A stretch of 64,000 nucleotides of DNA from SMYC01 sp963578475 (GCA_963578475.1 CAUZCL010000008.1:70562-134561), one strand, 5' to 3'; shown: positions 52,636 through 61,861, numbered from the stretch's first letter. Translations and numbers: made by a program. The notes: generated by a model from the letters alone, not told the origin.

Positions 52636-53975
52636 CGGTGTCTTGGCTGGCGCCGCAATCCACTCCGAGCGCATCTCTCGAGAATCGATGAGGTAGAAGC
52701 CTCCGTAGCGCGCAAGGACGCCCACCTCCGCGCTGTTCTCGAGTCGAACGATAGCGGCATCTGTCTCCGGGCGATCGAGGACAGCGGTTGGCCGGGACAG
52801 CGCCACCGAGTCGACCGGCACGTCGATCGGCTCCGTTTGACTCTCGCGCACATAGCCGATGATGCCGTTGGGAAGTGCCACACGGTAGCTGCGGGCCGCG
52901 CCGCCCCATACTAATAAAGGTGTGTGCGCTTCCATCTGCCAAAAACCGTCGTCGCCCCGGGCCTTGATGGTGAGCGGGACCTCTCCTCGCTTCGTGCGCA
53001 CCCAATGGCCGAGATTCTCGAGGTTGACGCGAACGCTCCGTGGCGATTGCCGCGGTTGTTGCAGAAAAGGACGCGGGTCGATCGGACCTTCGCTGCGAAT
53101 GTAGATCCCGAAATGCAGGTGGGGAGGTGTGGTGCGCGCGTTTCCACTATTGCCGACGGTACCGATCCGGTTGCCCGGCTCGACCCAGTCGCCTTCCTTT
53201 ACGTCTTGCGTCTGGAGATGCGCAAAGTAGAGCCGGAGGTTGCGCTCGCGATCCTCGAGCCAGATGATGTTGCCTCCGAGCCTCCACTCGTCTACGCGCC
53301 GTACCCTGGCTTTGGAGGTCGCGAGCACGTCCGTGCGGCGTGGGGCGAAGATATCGACGCCGTGATGCGCGCGTCGGCCGCCTTCCCGCGCCGCGCCGAA
53401 GCCGCTTCCAATCGAGCCCGTGTCGTGTCCCGAGACGGGAAATTCGAGAGACGCGACGTTCCTGATCTCGACGGTGGTGCTGCCGCCGCCGCGCAAGAGC
53501 TCGGACTGCAGGCGCAGAAGGTAACGTCCGTTTCTTCGTGGCTCGAACGCCAACCGCAAATTACCCTCGCCGCCGCTCGCGACGTGGACGGGCTCTCTGC
53601 CTTCCTCTTCCGGCAATCGGAACAGATCCAAGTAGGCCCGCCAATCGGATGTGGGCTGAAGCGTGAGCTGGGTCTCGGTGCGCTGCCCGCGCGCGACCGT
53701 GAAGGCATAGGACGTCGCGAAAGCTCGAGCGGGGTCGATATAGTTGGTCTCTTTGAATGGAATGTCGATTTCGGTCGCGCTCCGGAGAGCGGCCTCGGCG
53801 GCCACCGACCAGTCTCTACCGAGCGCTGTCTCTGAAAGTCCACTGACTTCGAGCGCATGGCGGTAGGCGTCGTGCGTGTCGGTCGGGACGTAGGGTGCGG
53901 GAACAATCTCGGCTGGCACCCGAGGGCGGCGGCTAGGACACCGGCCAGAAAGGTGACACGCCAAGAAACGGGCAC
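52621..53975 (-). CDS. M23-family metallopeptidase (peptidoglycan hydrolase-like)
   Basis: The mature frame runs from about 53935 to 52621 and ends at TAG. It shows VPAEIVPAPYVPTDTHDAYR, a helical middle, then the LytM core GGRRAHHGVDIFAPRRTDVL (His and Asp zinc ligands), GGNIIWLEDRERNLRLYFAH and HLHFGIYI. A C-terminal SH3-like region follows (GIIGYVRESQTEP, VGVLARYGGFYLI). The obvious signal peptide, VPVSWRVTFLAGVLAAALGC from GTG 53975, is in a different frame, so either one frameshift lies near 53930 or the start is an atypical codon in the mature frame. It is divergent from rapA. Such enzymes cut peptidoglycan cross-bridges in the envelope. Confidence 0.82.
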
Positions 53976-54025
53976 GACTACAGAATAGCAAGACTGCGAC
54001 GGGTAGCTTGCTAAAATACCCGGCA

Positions 54026-56911
54026 ATGTCGTCCTTTGTCGTCGGGCAGCGGTTTCTCAGCGAGGCAGAGCCGGAGCTCGGTCTCGGCCAGGTCGAGCGC
54101 ATCGAGAATCGACGGGTCTTCCTCCGTTTTCCCGCGAGCGACACGACACGGCAATATGCCGCACAAAGCGCGCCCATCAAGCGCGTGCTCTTTCGGGTGG
54201 GCGACGAAGTCGAGAACGAGTCGGGCCTGCGGTTCTCTGTCGAGGACGTCGTCGAGGAGGACGGCCTCATCGTCTATGGTGGCAATGGGCACCGCATCGA
54301 GGAGACCGAGCTTGCCGCGACCTTGCGGTTCAGCAAACCGGAGGAGCGGCTCTTGGCCGGCCACTGGGACGAGAGCCGGAGCTTCGATCTGCGCTACCGG
54401 ACTCTGGTACGACAATACAACGCCAAGAAGTCACCCGCACGCGGTTTCCTCGGCGCGCGCATCGAGCTCATCCCGCACCAGCTCTACATCAGCCAGGAGA
54501 TTGCGTCCCGGCCGATGCCGCGCGCGCTGCTCGCGGACGAAGTGGGGCTCGGAAAGACCATCGAAGCCGGCCTCGTGCTCCACCGGCTGCTCAGAAGCGG
54601 GCAGATCACGCGCGTTCTGATCCTCGTTCCCGAGACTCTTGTGCATCAGTGGTTCGTGGAGATGTTCCGTCGCTTTCATATCTCGTTCGCGCTCGTGAAC
54701 GAGCCCTATTGCGAAGCGCTGAAAGCTTCCGAGCCGGACGAGAACCCGTTCTTGCAGTCGCAAACCGCGATCGTAAGCCTCGATTGGGTCGCCGACAACG
54801 CGCGCCATGTCGAAGAGGTCTGCGAAGCCACGTGGGACATGCTCGTTGTAGACGAGGCGCATCACTTGGAATGGGCGGGCATCCCGAGCCCTCAATATGC
54901 GCTTGTCGAGAGGCTGGCGCGTGAGACCCGCGGGCTCTTGCTCTTGACCGCGACGCCGGAGCAGCTTGGCGAGGAGAATCACTTCGCTCGGCTCCGTTTG
55001 CTCGACCCCGATCGATATCCGAGCTTCGAGAGCTATCAGCAGGAGGCGGCCGGCTACCGCCACATTGCCGAAGTCGCGGGGGCGCTGCTCGATGGCAAGA
55101 TGCTGACCCAGGAGCAAGGGAAAGACCTTGCCCGATTTTTGCCGCGGAGCGCGAAGCTGCTTCAAGCGCGGTTGAAAGCCGTCCTCGCCGGCGACGAAGC
55201 TGCGCGCGCGCCCTTCATCGAGGATCTCATCGACCAGCACGGGCCGGGTCGTGTCGTCTTCCGCAATGCGAGAAGCGTTCTCGACAGCGTTCCCGAGCGC
55301 CGCGCCCGCGGGCGGAAGCTCGATTGGCCGGCGGAGCGCGGCGAGCTTTTCGAGAAGCTCGCTCAGGAGCTTGTCGCCGACACTCGAGAGACGGGCCTGA
55401 GCCTCGACCACGACTATGCCGAGGATCCGCGAGCAAAGTGGCTGCAAGAACTTCTCGTCGAGCTCGCGCCCGAAAAAGTTCTCATTCTCTGCAGGTTCAA
55501 GGAAAAAGCGATCGCGCTAAAAGAGGCGTTGCGGGTTCGAAGTCGTTTCCCGGTTGCGGTTTTCCACGAAGACTTGTCGCTCCTTCAACGCGATCGTAAC
55601 GCGGCATGGTTCGCGAATGAAGACGACGACGGCGCGCAGGCGCTTCTTTGCTCCGAGATCGGAAGCGAGGGAAGAAATTTTCAGTTCGCCCATCACCTCG
55701 TCTTGTTCGACTTGCCGCTCAATCCCGAGCTTCTCGAACAACGCATCGGACGTCTCTACCGCATCGGCCAAGAGCACAATGTCGAGATCCACGTGCCGTT
55801 TCTTCCGGGAAGCCCGCAAGAGATGTTGTATCACTGGTATCACGAGGGCCTCGACGCATTCGAGAAAAATCTCCCGAGCGGCACCTATTTTGACGAGCTC
55901 GCAGAGCTCGTGCGCGAGCTCGCGGTCGAACATGTCGAGGAATGCGATCCGGAAACCGTATCCGAGCCCCCGAAGGACATGGCCCGGCTCTTGGAGCGCA
56001 CGCGTAGCTTTCGTGAGGAGGTTATCGCGAAGCTTCAAGTCGGCCGCGACCGTTTGCTCGAGCTCGGCTCGTTCCGCCGCGCGGCGGCGGAAGCGCTCGT
56101 GGCTGATATCCGTCAAACGGATGAGGACAAAGCGCTCGACCGCTATGTCCAGGATGCGCTTGGGCAGCTCGGCGTCGAGCTCGAGGAAGTGTCTGCGCGC
56201 ACCTTCGTGTTTCGCAAGGGTAATCAGCTCACCGTGGACGATTTACCTGGTTTGCGCGGCGAGGAGGTAGGCATGACCGCCGACCGTGACAAAGCGACGC
56301 ATCAAGGTGAGCTAGACTTTCTCACTTGGGATCACCCCATGGTCACGAGCGTCATGGACCTTATCGTGAGCTCCGAGCGCGGCAACAGCGCCGTTGCTTG
56401 TGTCGTGGAGCTGGGCGCCGAGTCCCTTTTGCTCGAAGCCGTATTCGTTCTCGACGTGGTGGCACCGCCGGCCCTCTACACAGATCGATTTTTGCCACCC
56501 ATGCCTCTACGGGTGGTCGTCGATCAGAGCTTGCGGGACCTCACGGACTCTTTGCCACCAGGCAAGTTGAAGAAGAAGATTGTGGACGGGCGTCAGGTGT
56601 TACGCTTGACCGATCGAAGCTGGCAGGATGAGCTATTGCCGAAGATGATAGTGGCCGCGCGCGAGCTTGCCGAGAAAGAGCGGCCGCGCCGAATCGAAGC
56701 GAGTCTTTTCGAAATGCAGGATGTGATGGGAAAAGAGCTGCGAAGACTGAAAGCGCTCGCCGAGGTAAACCATCACGTCCGACCGGACGAAATCGACCGC
56801 GTCGAGGCGGAGACGCGGGATTTGAAAAAGGTCATCGAGTCCGCTCAGCTGCGACTCGACGCGCTTCGATTGATTTGGAAAACTCCAACGCCTCCCAGGC
56901 CTCCGCGATGA
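54026..56911 (+). CDS. rapA: RNA polymerase-associated Swi2/Snf2 ATPase RapA
   Basis: The protein has 961 residues, starting at ATG 54026 (SSFVVGQRFLSEAEPELGLG). An N-terminal Tudor-like pair of domains (SEAEPELGLGQVERIENRRV) is followed by the Snf2 helicase core: LADEVGLGKTIEAGLVLHRL (Walker A), VVDEAHHLEW (DEAH), LLLTATPEQL, and the second lobe with CSEIGSEGRNFQFAHHLVLF and QRIGRLYRIGQ. A C-terminal RapA-specific domain follows with DFLTWDHPMV and helical tail. RapA recycles RNA polymerase stalled on DNA after transcription. It is close to the 968-residue E. coli length. A small membrane-protein gene follows 7 bp later. Confidence 0.95.
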   Translation: MSSFVVGQRFLSEAEPELGLGQVERIENRRVFLRFPASDTTRQYAAQSAPIKRVLFRVGDEVENESGLRFSVEDVVEEDGLIVYGGNGHRIEETELAATLRFSKPEERLLAGHWDESRSFDLRYRTLVRQYNAKKSPARGFLGARIELIPHQLYISQEIASRPMPRALLADEVGLGKTIEAGLVLHRLLRSGQITRVLILVPETLVHQWFVEMFRRFHISFALVNEPYCEALKASEPDENPFLQSQTAIVSLDWVADNARHVEEVCEATWDMLVVDEAHHLEWAGIPSPQYALVERLARETRGLLLLTATPEQLGEENHFARLRLLDPDRYPSFESYQQEAAGYRHIAEVAGALLDGKMLTQEQGKDLARFLPRSAKLLQARLKAVLAGDEAARAPFIEDLIDQHGPGRVVFRNARSVLDSVPERRARGRKLDWPAERGELFEKLAQELVADTRETGLSLDHDYAEDPRAKWLQELLVELAPEKVLILCRFKEKAIALKEALRVRSRFPVAVFHEDLSLLQRDRNAAWFANEDDDGAQALLCSEIGSEGRNFQFAHHLVLFDLPLNPELLEQRIGRLYRIGQEHNVEIHVPFLPGSPQEMLYHWYHEGLDAFEKNLPSGTYFDELAELVRELAVEHVEECDPETVSEPPKDMARLLERTRSFREEVIAKLQVGRDRLLELGSFRRAAAEALVADIRQTDEDKALDRYVQDALGQLGVELEEVSARTFVFRKGNQLTVDDLPGLRGEEVGMTADRDKATHQGELDFLTWDHPMVTSVMDLIVSSERGNSAVACVVELGAESLLLEAVFVLDVVAPPALYTDRFLPPMPLRVVVDQSLRDLTDSLPPGKLKKKIVDGRQVLRLTDRSWQDELLPKMIVAARELAEKERPRRIEASLFEMQDVMGKELRRLKALAEVNHHVRPDEIDRVEAETRDLKKVIESAQLRLDALRLIWKTPTPPRPPR

Positions 56912-56918
56912 CCCCGTA

Positions 56919-57101
56919 ATGTTTCGAGCCCGCGCGTTCGTCACCATCTTGCTTCTTATTTTTGCCATCTACGCCTTCTCTCCGCCGGAGCGCAAGAAGC
57001 GTTGGATCGACAAGCTCCGAGAGCTCAGTAAATCTCTCGTGATCTCGCTCGTGATCTACTGGATATATATGCTCGTCATCTACTTCTTGCGGCAGGGGTG
57101 A
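56919..57101 (+). CDS. Small two-helix membrane protein
   Basis: The protein has 60 residues. Two hydrophobic segments (FVTILLLIFAIYAFS and LVISLVIYWIYMLVIYFL) flank a basic central stretch PPERKKRWIDKLRELSK. It starts 7 bp after the rapA stop, so it is likely cotranscribed; no strong ribosome site was seen. I do not recognise a family. Composition and topology look like a real small membrane protein rather than chance. Confidence 0.55.
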   Translation: MFRARAFVTILLLIFAIYAFSPPERKKRWIDKLRELSKSLVISLVIYWIYMLVIYFLRQG

Positions 57102-57149
57102 GAGTTGCCATAATGGAACTGAAACCATCCAAAACCCGAAACCAACGCC

Positions 57150-57995
57150 GTGAGCAAGCAAATAAGTTCCACGAGGGCACTCGGATGTCTCGCTTTAGTC
57201 GCCCTTCCTTTTGCGGGGTTGGGTGTCTTCATGGCCGATCTCATTGGTGCTGCCGTTCTGGATTGGTCCGCGATGCAATCCTGGGAGGAAGTTCCAGCTG
57301 AGCTCATCTCGGTCAATCTGTGGCGGAGCCGGGATGCGGAGAACAGCGCCGAGGCTCGAGCAACCTACGGGTAGCAATATGAGGGACGGCCATTCACGGG
57401 TACCAGGGTGTCGCTCCACAAAGGCCCCGATAGTGTCGGGAGCTTCCAAGAGGACACCTATCGCGAGCTCTTGTCGCATCGCGGCTCAGCGTTTCGTTGT
57501 TTCGTAAATCCAGCCAATCCAGCGGAAGCGGTGCTCTATCGCGACCTGCATTGGGACCTCATCGACTTGTACTTCCTTTACCTCGTCTTCTTCGGCGGCG
57601 GCGGCTTCGTCTTGATGATCGTGGGACTCGTTGGCGGAAAGATAGCCAAGCGGAACGCCGAGCTTCAGGAGCGACAGCCGGACGAGCCGTGGAAGCACAA
57701 AGAGGCGTGAGCCACCGGGAAGCTCGTCACCAACACGAACCCGTTGCTCGTGTTTAGCATTATATTCGCCGTTATATGGAACGTGCTCTCGTCGTTTGTT
57801 TGGTTCGACATTCCGGAGATCGCGCAGAGCGAGAACAAGCTCGCGCTTCTCTTCCTCATGTTTCCCACGGCGGGCGTTGGGCTCATCTTTTGGGCGCTAC
57901 GGAACTTCGCCCCCTACATCAAGTTCGAGGTACCGGTCTTCGAGACCGAGGAAAACTCGGAGAATTCTCGCATCGCGGAGGGTTCGCGGCTCTAG
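57150..57995 (+). pseudogene. DUF3592 membrane protein with two in-frame stops
   Basis: One continuous frame reads from GTG 57150: a transmembrane start (ALGCLALVALPFAGLGVFMA), WEEVPAELISVNLWRSRDAE, then TAG at 57372-57374. It continues QYEGRPFTGTRVSLHKGPDS, a second membrane segment (LYFLYLVFFGGGGFVLMIVG), then TGA at 57708-57710. It then reads ATGKLVTNTNPLLVFSIIFA and further membrane helices to TAG 57995. This is the DUF3592 layout. The TAG stands where Tyr is expected (TYG-x-QYEG) and the TGA where Trp is expected (KEA-x-ATGK), so both are single-base nonsense changes. No SECIS-like hairpin follows the TGA. The protein's role is unknown; the gene appears dead. Confidence 0.8.
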
Positions 57996-58049
57996 CGGTT
58001 CTTCTCGGAGCCCCTCATCGAGAATCTGGAATCGATCCTCCGCGGCTGA

Positions 58050-58865
58050 TTACTCGAGCGGAGACGTCACGCCGTCGACCGGCCAGTCTTTTTCGATCGC
58101 GAGCTGCTCCATCGCCTCGATGCGCTCGTCGCTGACGGGGTGAGTGGCCAGGTAGGTGGAAAGCGAACGCTCGATCCTCCCTTCTGGGGCGGGAAGCTTC
58201 TCGAAAAAATCGGTCGCGCCGCTCACGTGACCGAACTCCGCCACGACGAGAGACAGACCAAAAGCGTCGGCTTGCGACTCTTGCTCCCGGCTGAAGACCC
58301 GTCCCGTGATTTGGACCGAGAGTCCGACGAGATCTCCAGCCGCACCGCTTCGGCCCATCGCCGCCATTATCAATGCGAGAGTCAAGCCTCGCCCCAAGCT
58401 ACGCAGGTGATCCCGGCCCGCGTAGTGCCCGAGCTCGTGGCCGAGGATGAAGGCCAGCTCGTTCTCGCTCTCGACCGCTTTCATGAGCCCGGTGGTGACG
58501 AGAATCTGGCCGCCAGGGAAGGCGAGCGCATTCGGGAGCGGGTCGTCGAGAAGCCCGGCCCGCACGCTGTCGGGGCGCTCTGGCCAACGGCTGGAGATCC
58601 GGGCCACCAGACCCTCGAGACGCCTTTGATAGGCGCGTTCGTCTTCATTCGTTGGCTGATGGGCGAGCTCCTCGAAGTCGGGAAACATCCGAGACTCCCA
58701 GGACCGAGGCACGTAGGGCACGAGGTGGTTGATGAGAAGCGTCATCGCCCCGAAAATCAAGAACATGATCGCCGCGAGGCCGAGCAGCATGACGAGCCCG
58801 TCTTTGAGGGGACTGCGCGGCGGGGCATTGACGTCGTCCCGCGGCAAGCGCGGCTCGTGTCTCAC
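58050..58865 (-). CDS. M48-family membrane-associated zinc metalloprotease
   Basis: The protein has 271 residues. An N-terminal membrane helix (LVMLLGLAAIMFLIFGAMTL) is followed by a periplasmic part. The zinc site is in AFILGHELGHYAGRDHLRS (HExxH, here HELGH) with the third ligand in QESQADAFGLSLVV. Also typical: LAFPGGQILVTTGLMKAVES and the late STYLATHPVSDERIEAM. BepA/LoiP/YfgC-like M48 enzymes perform quality control of outer-membrane proteins. Its start overlaps the stop of the YbjQ-like gene upstream by 4 bp, so these form an operon. Confidence 0.92.
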   Translation of the reverse strand: MRHEPRLPRDDVNAPPRSPLKDGLVMLLGLAAIMFLIFGAMTLLINHLVPYVPRSWESRMFPDFEELAHQPTNEDERAYQRRLEGLVARISSRWPERPDSVRAGLLDDPLPNALAFPGGQILVTTGLMKAVESENELAFILGHELGHYAGRDHLRSLGRGLTLALIMAAMGRSGAAGDLVGLSVQITGRVFSREQESQADAFGLSLVVAEFGHVSGATDFFEKLPAPEGRIERSLSTYLATHPVSDERIEAMEQLAIEKDWPVDGVTSPLE

Positions 58866-59350
58866 GGAGTAGCCGGTGCGCGCCGTCTGAGTTTTAGCCC
58901 GGTCCCAAAGGCGAGAATCTCCACGGCGGCGGTGCCTTTGTTGTTGCCGGACGAGCTTGCGATGCGCGACGTCTCTATCCGCATATTGCTGATTGCGTGA
59001 TAGCTGCGCGCGCGCGCATCCTCTTTCATTCGCATGATGGCTTCGCGGCGTGCACGGTCGAGGAGCGGCTCGTAAGACTTGATACGTCCTCCAAATAACA
59101 TGCGAAGCCCCGCGATGAAGCGTTTGAAATAGTCGACCGAGATGACTACGCTTCCCGTGACGAGTGTGGAGCCGATTATCTCTTCGTCGCGCGGCTCGTA
59201 GGGAAACGTGACGGTGAGGAAGCGTCGAGAGGCGTGCTCGCGGGTGCGCAGCTCGCGGTGGTGCTTCTTTTCGATGGCGTTACCAATGAAATAGGCACCG
59301 ATGAGGGGTACGAGCGGCAGGAGAAACTGGGGAAGAATGGATTCGTCCAT
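58862..59350 (-). CDS. YbjQ/UPF0145-like heavy-metal-binding-domain protein with membrane anchor
   Basis: The protein has 162 residues. An N-terminal hydrophobic segment (LPQFLLPLVPLIGAYFIG) anchors it. The remainder is a YbjQ-type domain: LVTGSVVISVDYFKRFIAGL, LFGGRIKSYEPLLDRARREA and ARSYHAISNMRIETSRI. YbjQ proteins form pentameric rings of unknown function. Close resemblance to the 104-residue protein encoded just upstream (59354-59668) marks the two as a tandem pair; the M48 gene follows with a 4-bp overlap. The three may act together at the membrane. Confidence 0.85.
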   Translation of the reverse strand: MDESILPQFLLPLVPLIGAYFIGNAIEKKHHRELRTREHASRRFLTVTFPYEPRDEEIIGSTLVTGSVVISVDYFKRFIAGLRMLFGGRIKSYEPLLDRARREAIMRMKEDARARSYHAISNMRIETSRIASSSGNNKGTAAVEILAFGTGLKLRRRAPATP

Positions 59351-59353
59351 CCG

Positions 59354-59668
59354 TCACTCCACCTTGACGGCCGTGCCGTAAGCGAAAAGCTCGGCCGCGC
59401 CCTGGGCTACGGAGCTGGTGGTGAAACGCACGTTGACGACCGCGTTCGCGCCGACGGATTTGGCTTGCGCCTCCATACGCTCGACCGCCTCTTGGCGCGC
59501 TTCGTTGAGCAGCTCGGTATAGCCCTTGAGTTCGCCACCTACGATGTTCTTGAAGCCCGCCATGATGTCGCGGCCGATATGCTTGGCGCGCACGGTGCTG
59601 CCTGTGACGACACCGTAGAACTCTTGAATCGTCTTTCCTGGAATATTCTCGGTATTGCTCAGAATCAA
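59354..59668 (-). CDS. YbjQ/UPF0145 family protein
   Basis: The protein has 104 residues, the standard length of YbjQ proteins: NTENIPGKTIQEFYGVVTGS, VRAKHIGRDIMAGFKNIVGG, ELKGYTELLNEARQEAVERM, GANAVVNVRFTTSSVAQGAA and FAYGTAVKVE. No signal or anchor. YbjQ forms a ring in crystals, and the biochemical function remains unassigned. A ribosome site, AGGGAGG, lies just upstream of ATG 59668. It starts a three-gene unit with the anchored paralog (3 bp gap) and the M48 protease. Confidence 0.93.
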   Translation of the reverse strand: MILSNTENIPGKTIQEFYGVVTGSTVRAKHIGRDIMAGFKNIVGGELKGYTELLNEARQEAVERMEAQAKSVGANAVVNVRFTTSSVAQGAAELFAYGTAVKVE

Positions 59669-59703
59669 GTGAGCCTCCCTTGTTTTAACTTGGCTGGAAA
59701 TGG

Positions 59704-60126
59704 TTAATCTTCGTGGTCGACAGGACGTCGTGTATGTTTTATGTCTCCGCGCCGACGCTTGGCTTCGAGACGGCGCGCCCGCGCTCGCGCCGAGACCTTT
59801 TTTTGTTCACGCTTCTTGGGTACCAGGGTAGCGCGGCGGATGAGCTCGACGAGGCGTTCGATGGCGTCATCACGGTTCCTGGACTGCGAGCGAAAGCGGC
59901 TCGCTTCGATCGCCACGATGCCCTCGGACGTCATCTTGCTGCCGGCAATTTTCCTGAGCCGTGCGCGTACGTCGTCCGGAAGAGAGGGCGAGCTCTCGGC
60001 ATCGAAGCGAAGCTGCACCGCGGTCGACACTTTGTTGACGTGCTGACCGCCGGGGCCGCCCGCTCGGACGAATTTCAGGTCGATCTCCCAATCGTCCAGC
60101 TCGATTTCGTCGGTTACAGGAATCAT
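59704..60126 (-). CDS. arfB: Ribosome-rescue peptidyl-tRNA hydrolase ArfB
   Basis: The protein has 140 residues, matching ArfB/YaeJ. The catalytic GGQ loop is in VRAGGPGGQHVNKVSTAVQL. The C-terminal tail is strongly basic (VPKKREQKKVSARARARRLE, AKRRRGDIKHTRRP), the part that inserts into the mRNA channel of stalled ribosomes. ArfB releases peptides from nonstop ribosomes independently of tmRNA. Start ATG 60126 lies in the first copy of a 19-bp tandem duplication (60117-60154); the second copy supplies a 4-codon open frame ending right before this start. Confidence 0.94.
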   Translation of the reverse strand: MIPVTDEIELDDWEIDLKFVRAGGPGGQHVNKVSTAVQLRFDAESSPSLPDDVRARLRKIAGSKMTSEGIVAIEASRFRSQSRNRDDAIERLVELIRRATLVPKKREQKKVSARARARRLEAKRRRGDIKHTRRPVDHED

Positions 60127-60154
60127 CTCATTAATCAGGAATCATCTCATTAAT
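60117..60154. repeat. 19-bp tandem duplication at the arfB start
   Basis: CAGGAATCATCTCATTAAT occurs twice back to back (60117-60135 and 60136-60154). The first copy includes the arfB initiation codon. On the minus strand the second copy reads ATG ATT CCT GAT TAA, a tiny leader frame whose stop lies just before the real ATG. Identity of the copies is complete, suggesting a recent slip. Confidence 0.85.
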
Positions 60155-60260
60155 AAGGATAACCCTACGCGATGGCTTTTGCCCGCTTCCGGTATAATCC
60201 GGCCGTTCATGAGTGTATCGGGTAAGACCGGGTGCATGCGCCTGATATGGAGAAGAGTGA

Positions 60261-61238
60261 ATGCGTCGAAATCTAACCGTTGGGGCTCTGTGCCTCGCCG
60301 CTGGGTTCTCGCTGTCGTGCACCGAAGAGGAGCCGCGTAACAGTCTCATCTTTGCCTCGAGCGCCGACGCTACGACGCTCGACCCGCACAACACCACAGA
60401 CTCGCAGTCCGACCAAGTCATCTGGATGTTGTTCAACGCCCTCATCCGCTACGACGAGAACATGCAATTCGTGCCCGATCTCGCCGAGAGCTGGTCGTTG
60501 GCCGACGACAACGTGACGTGGACGTTCCATTTGAGATCGGGTGTGAAGTTCCAAGACGGCACGCCCTTCGACGCGCAAGCGGTGAAAGCCAACTTCGACC
60601 GCGTGCTCGACCCGGAGCAAGGCCACAATCGGCGGAGCTTGTTCCAGCCCATCGAGCGCGTAGACGTCATCGACGAGCACACCGTGAACATCGTCACCGC
60701 GTACCCATTCGGCGCCTTCGAGCCGATGATGGCGCACGTCTCCGCCGTCATCGTGAGCCCCGCGGCCGCCGAGAAGTTCGGGAAGGATTTCGGCTACTCC
60801 GCCGATACCACGGTAGGAACCGGCCCCTACAAAGTGGTGAGCTGGCGCAAGGACCTCGAGCTCATCCTGGAGCGGAACGACGACTATTGGGGAGAGAAGG
60901 GTAAGCTGGAAACGGTCATCTACCGTCCTATCCCCGAGGCGGCGTCGCGCATCATCCCGCTCGAATCGGGCGACGTCCACGTCATCACCCATGTGCCGAC
61001 CGCGGACCTGCCTCGCCTCGAAGAAGACCCGAACGTTACGATGACAAAGACGCTCAGCATCGGCGCGCAGCAGTTCCGTTTCCACTGCAAGCGCAAGCCT
61101 TATGACGATCCGCGCATAAGACAGGCCATTGCCTACGCCATCGACCGGCGCGTCATTCTCGAGAACTTGATGCCGGGAATGGTAGAGCCGTCCACGGGAC
61201 CATTGACGCCACGCATTCGGGCGCGCTTCCACTATTGA
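60261..61238 (+). CDS. Peptide/nickel ABC transporter substrate-binding lipoprotein, 3'-truncated
   Basis: The protein has 325 residues; full-length family members (SBP_bac_5) have about 500. The N-terminus RRNLTVGALCLAAGFSLSCT is a lipoprotein signal. The body reads IFASSADATTLDPHNTTDSQ, FVPDLAESWSLADDNVTWTF, LRSGVKFQDGTPFDAQAVKA, ADTTVGTGPYKVVSW and later RQAIAYAIDRRVILENLMPG. After EPSTGPLTP the homology stops and the frame ends at TGA 61238, with the C-terminal third missing. The 3' end overlaps the convergent methyltransferase stop. A deletion fused it to this position; no permease or ATPase genes follow. Confidence 0.88.
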   Translation: MRRNLTVGALCLAAGFSLSCTEEEPRNSLIFASSADATTLDPHNTTDSQSDQVIWMLFNALIRYDENMQFVPDLAESWSLADDNVTWTFHLRSGVKFQDGTPFDAQAVKANFDRVLDPEQGHNRRSLFQPIERVDVIDEHTVNIVTAYPFGAFEPMMAHVSAVIVSPAAAEKFGKDFGYSADTTVGTGPYKVVSWRKDLELILERNDDYWGEKGKLETVIYRPIPEAASRIIPLESGDVHVITHVPTADLPRLEEDPNVTMTKTLSIGAQQFRFHCKRKPYDDPRIRQAIAYAIDRRVILENLMPGMVEPSTGPLTPRIRARFHY

Positions 61239-61861
61239 CGGATCACAGAGATCTCCAAACTCATGTGGTCGATGTAGCCAACGCGCTCGCAGGCGAGGCC
61301 GGCGCTCTCGGCAACCCCCGCGATGCCACCCCTCCGGTAGAAATCGCGGAAAGCGCCGAAGTGCTCACGCCCCGCTGCGGCTTCGACAAGCCGGTTCCGC
61401 GCGCCAGCGAGGTTCCATGGCATCGGCACGCGGTAATCGAGGCACAGGAGTCGTTTCGCAACGCGCGTGACCTCGCGAAGCACAGGTGTCCGCGCTTCTG
61501 CAGGCATCTCGTGGAGCGCGAGCACCATCGTGGCCACATCGAAGTAACCTGCCACACGTTCCCGAAAAGCGTGCAGCACATCGCCGAGAACGAACGACAC
61601 ATGCTCGAAGCCCTCATCGCTCCGCCTCTGATTCGCGTATTCCGCCATAGTCGGAGATAACTCGATCCCGACGACTTCTTTGGCGTGCGGAGCCATGCGA
61701 AACGCAAGGTTTCCGGTTCCGCAGCCAACGTCCAGCACCTGTCCGCCAGGCTCCACGAGCTCGGCGATCTTTCCGTGAAGTCCCGAAAGGAACGGATCTA
61801 TGAAGCGAGCATAGAAGCGCCCGTCGTAGCTGCGACTCCGCGGTGTTCTGCTCTTGGTCAT
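61232..61861 (-). CDS. Class I SAM-dependent methyltransferase
   Basis: The protein has 209 residues. Motif I is QVLDVGCGTGNLAFRMAPHA, followed by VVGIELSPTMAEYANQRRSD (acidic end of strand 2), a FDVATMVLALHEMPAEAR motif, and a late beta-strand tail (ERVGYIDHMSLEISVI). The family includes Ubie/CoQ5-like and small-molecule methyltransferases; the substrate is unknown. The start ATG 61861 is at the edge of a low-information stretch before the GH43-like gene. It overlaps by 7 bp the truncated binding-protein gene on the other strand. Confidence 0.9.
   Translation of the reverse strand: MTKSRTPRSRSYDGRFYARFIDPFLSGLHGKIAELVEPGGQVLDVGCGTGNLAFRMAPHAKEVVGIELSPTMAEYANQRRSDEGFEHVSFVLGDVLHAFRERVAGYFDVATMVLALHEMPAEARTPVLREVTRVAKRLLCLDYRVPMPWNLAGARNRLVEAAAGREHFGAFRDFYRRGGIAGVAESAGLACERVGYIDHMSLEISVIRQ

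Noticed and set aside
52636..53005. Extension of the HNH protein upstream to 53005
   Set aside because: The sequence there is the M23 gene in another frame; family resemblance begins only near 52630.
57708..57710. TGA in the DUF3592 frame as another selenocysteine codon
   Set aside because: The expected residue is Trp, not Cys; there is no redox motif and no hairpin at a suitable distance, and the gene also carries a TAG.
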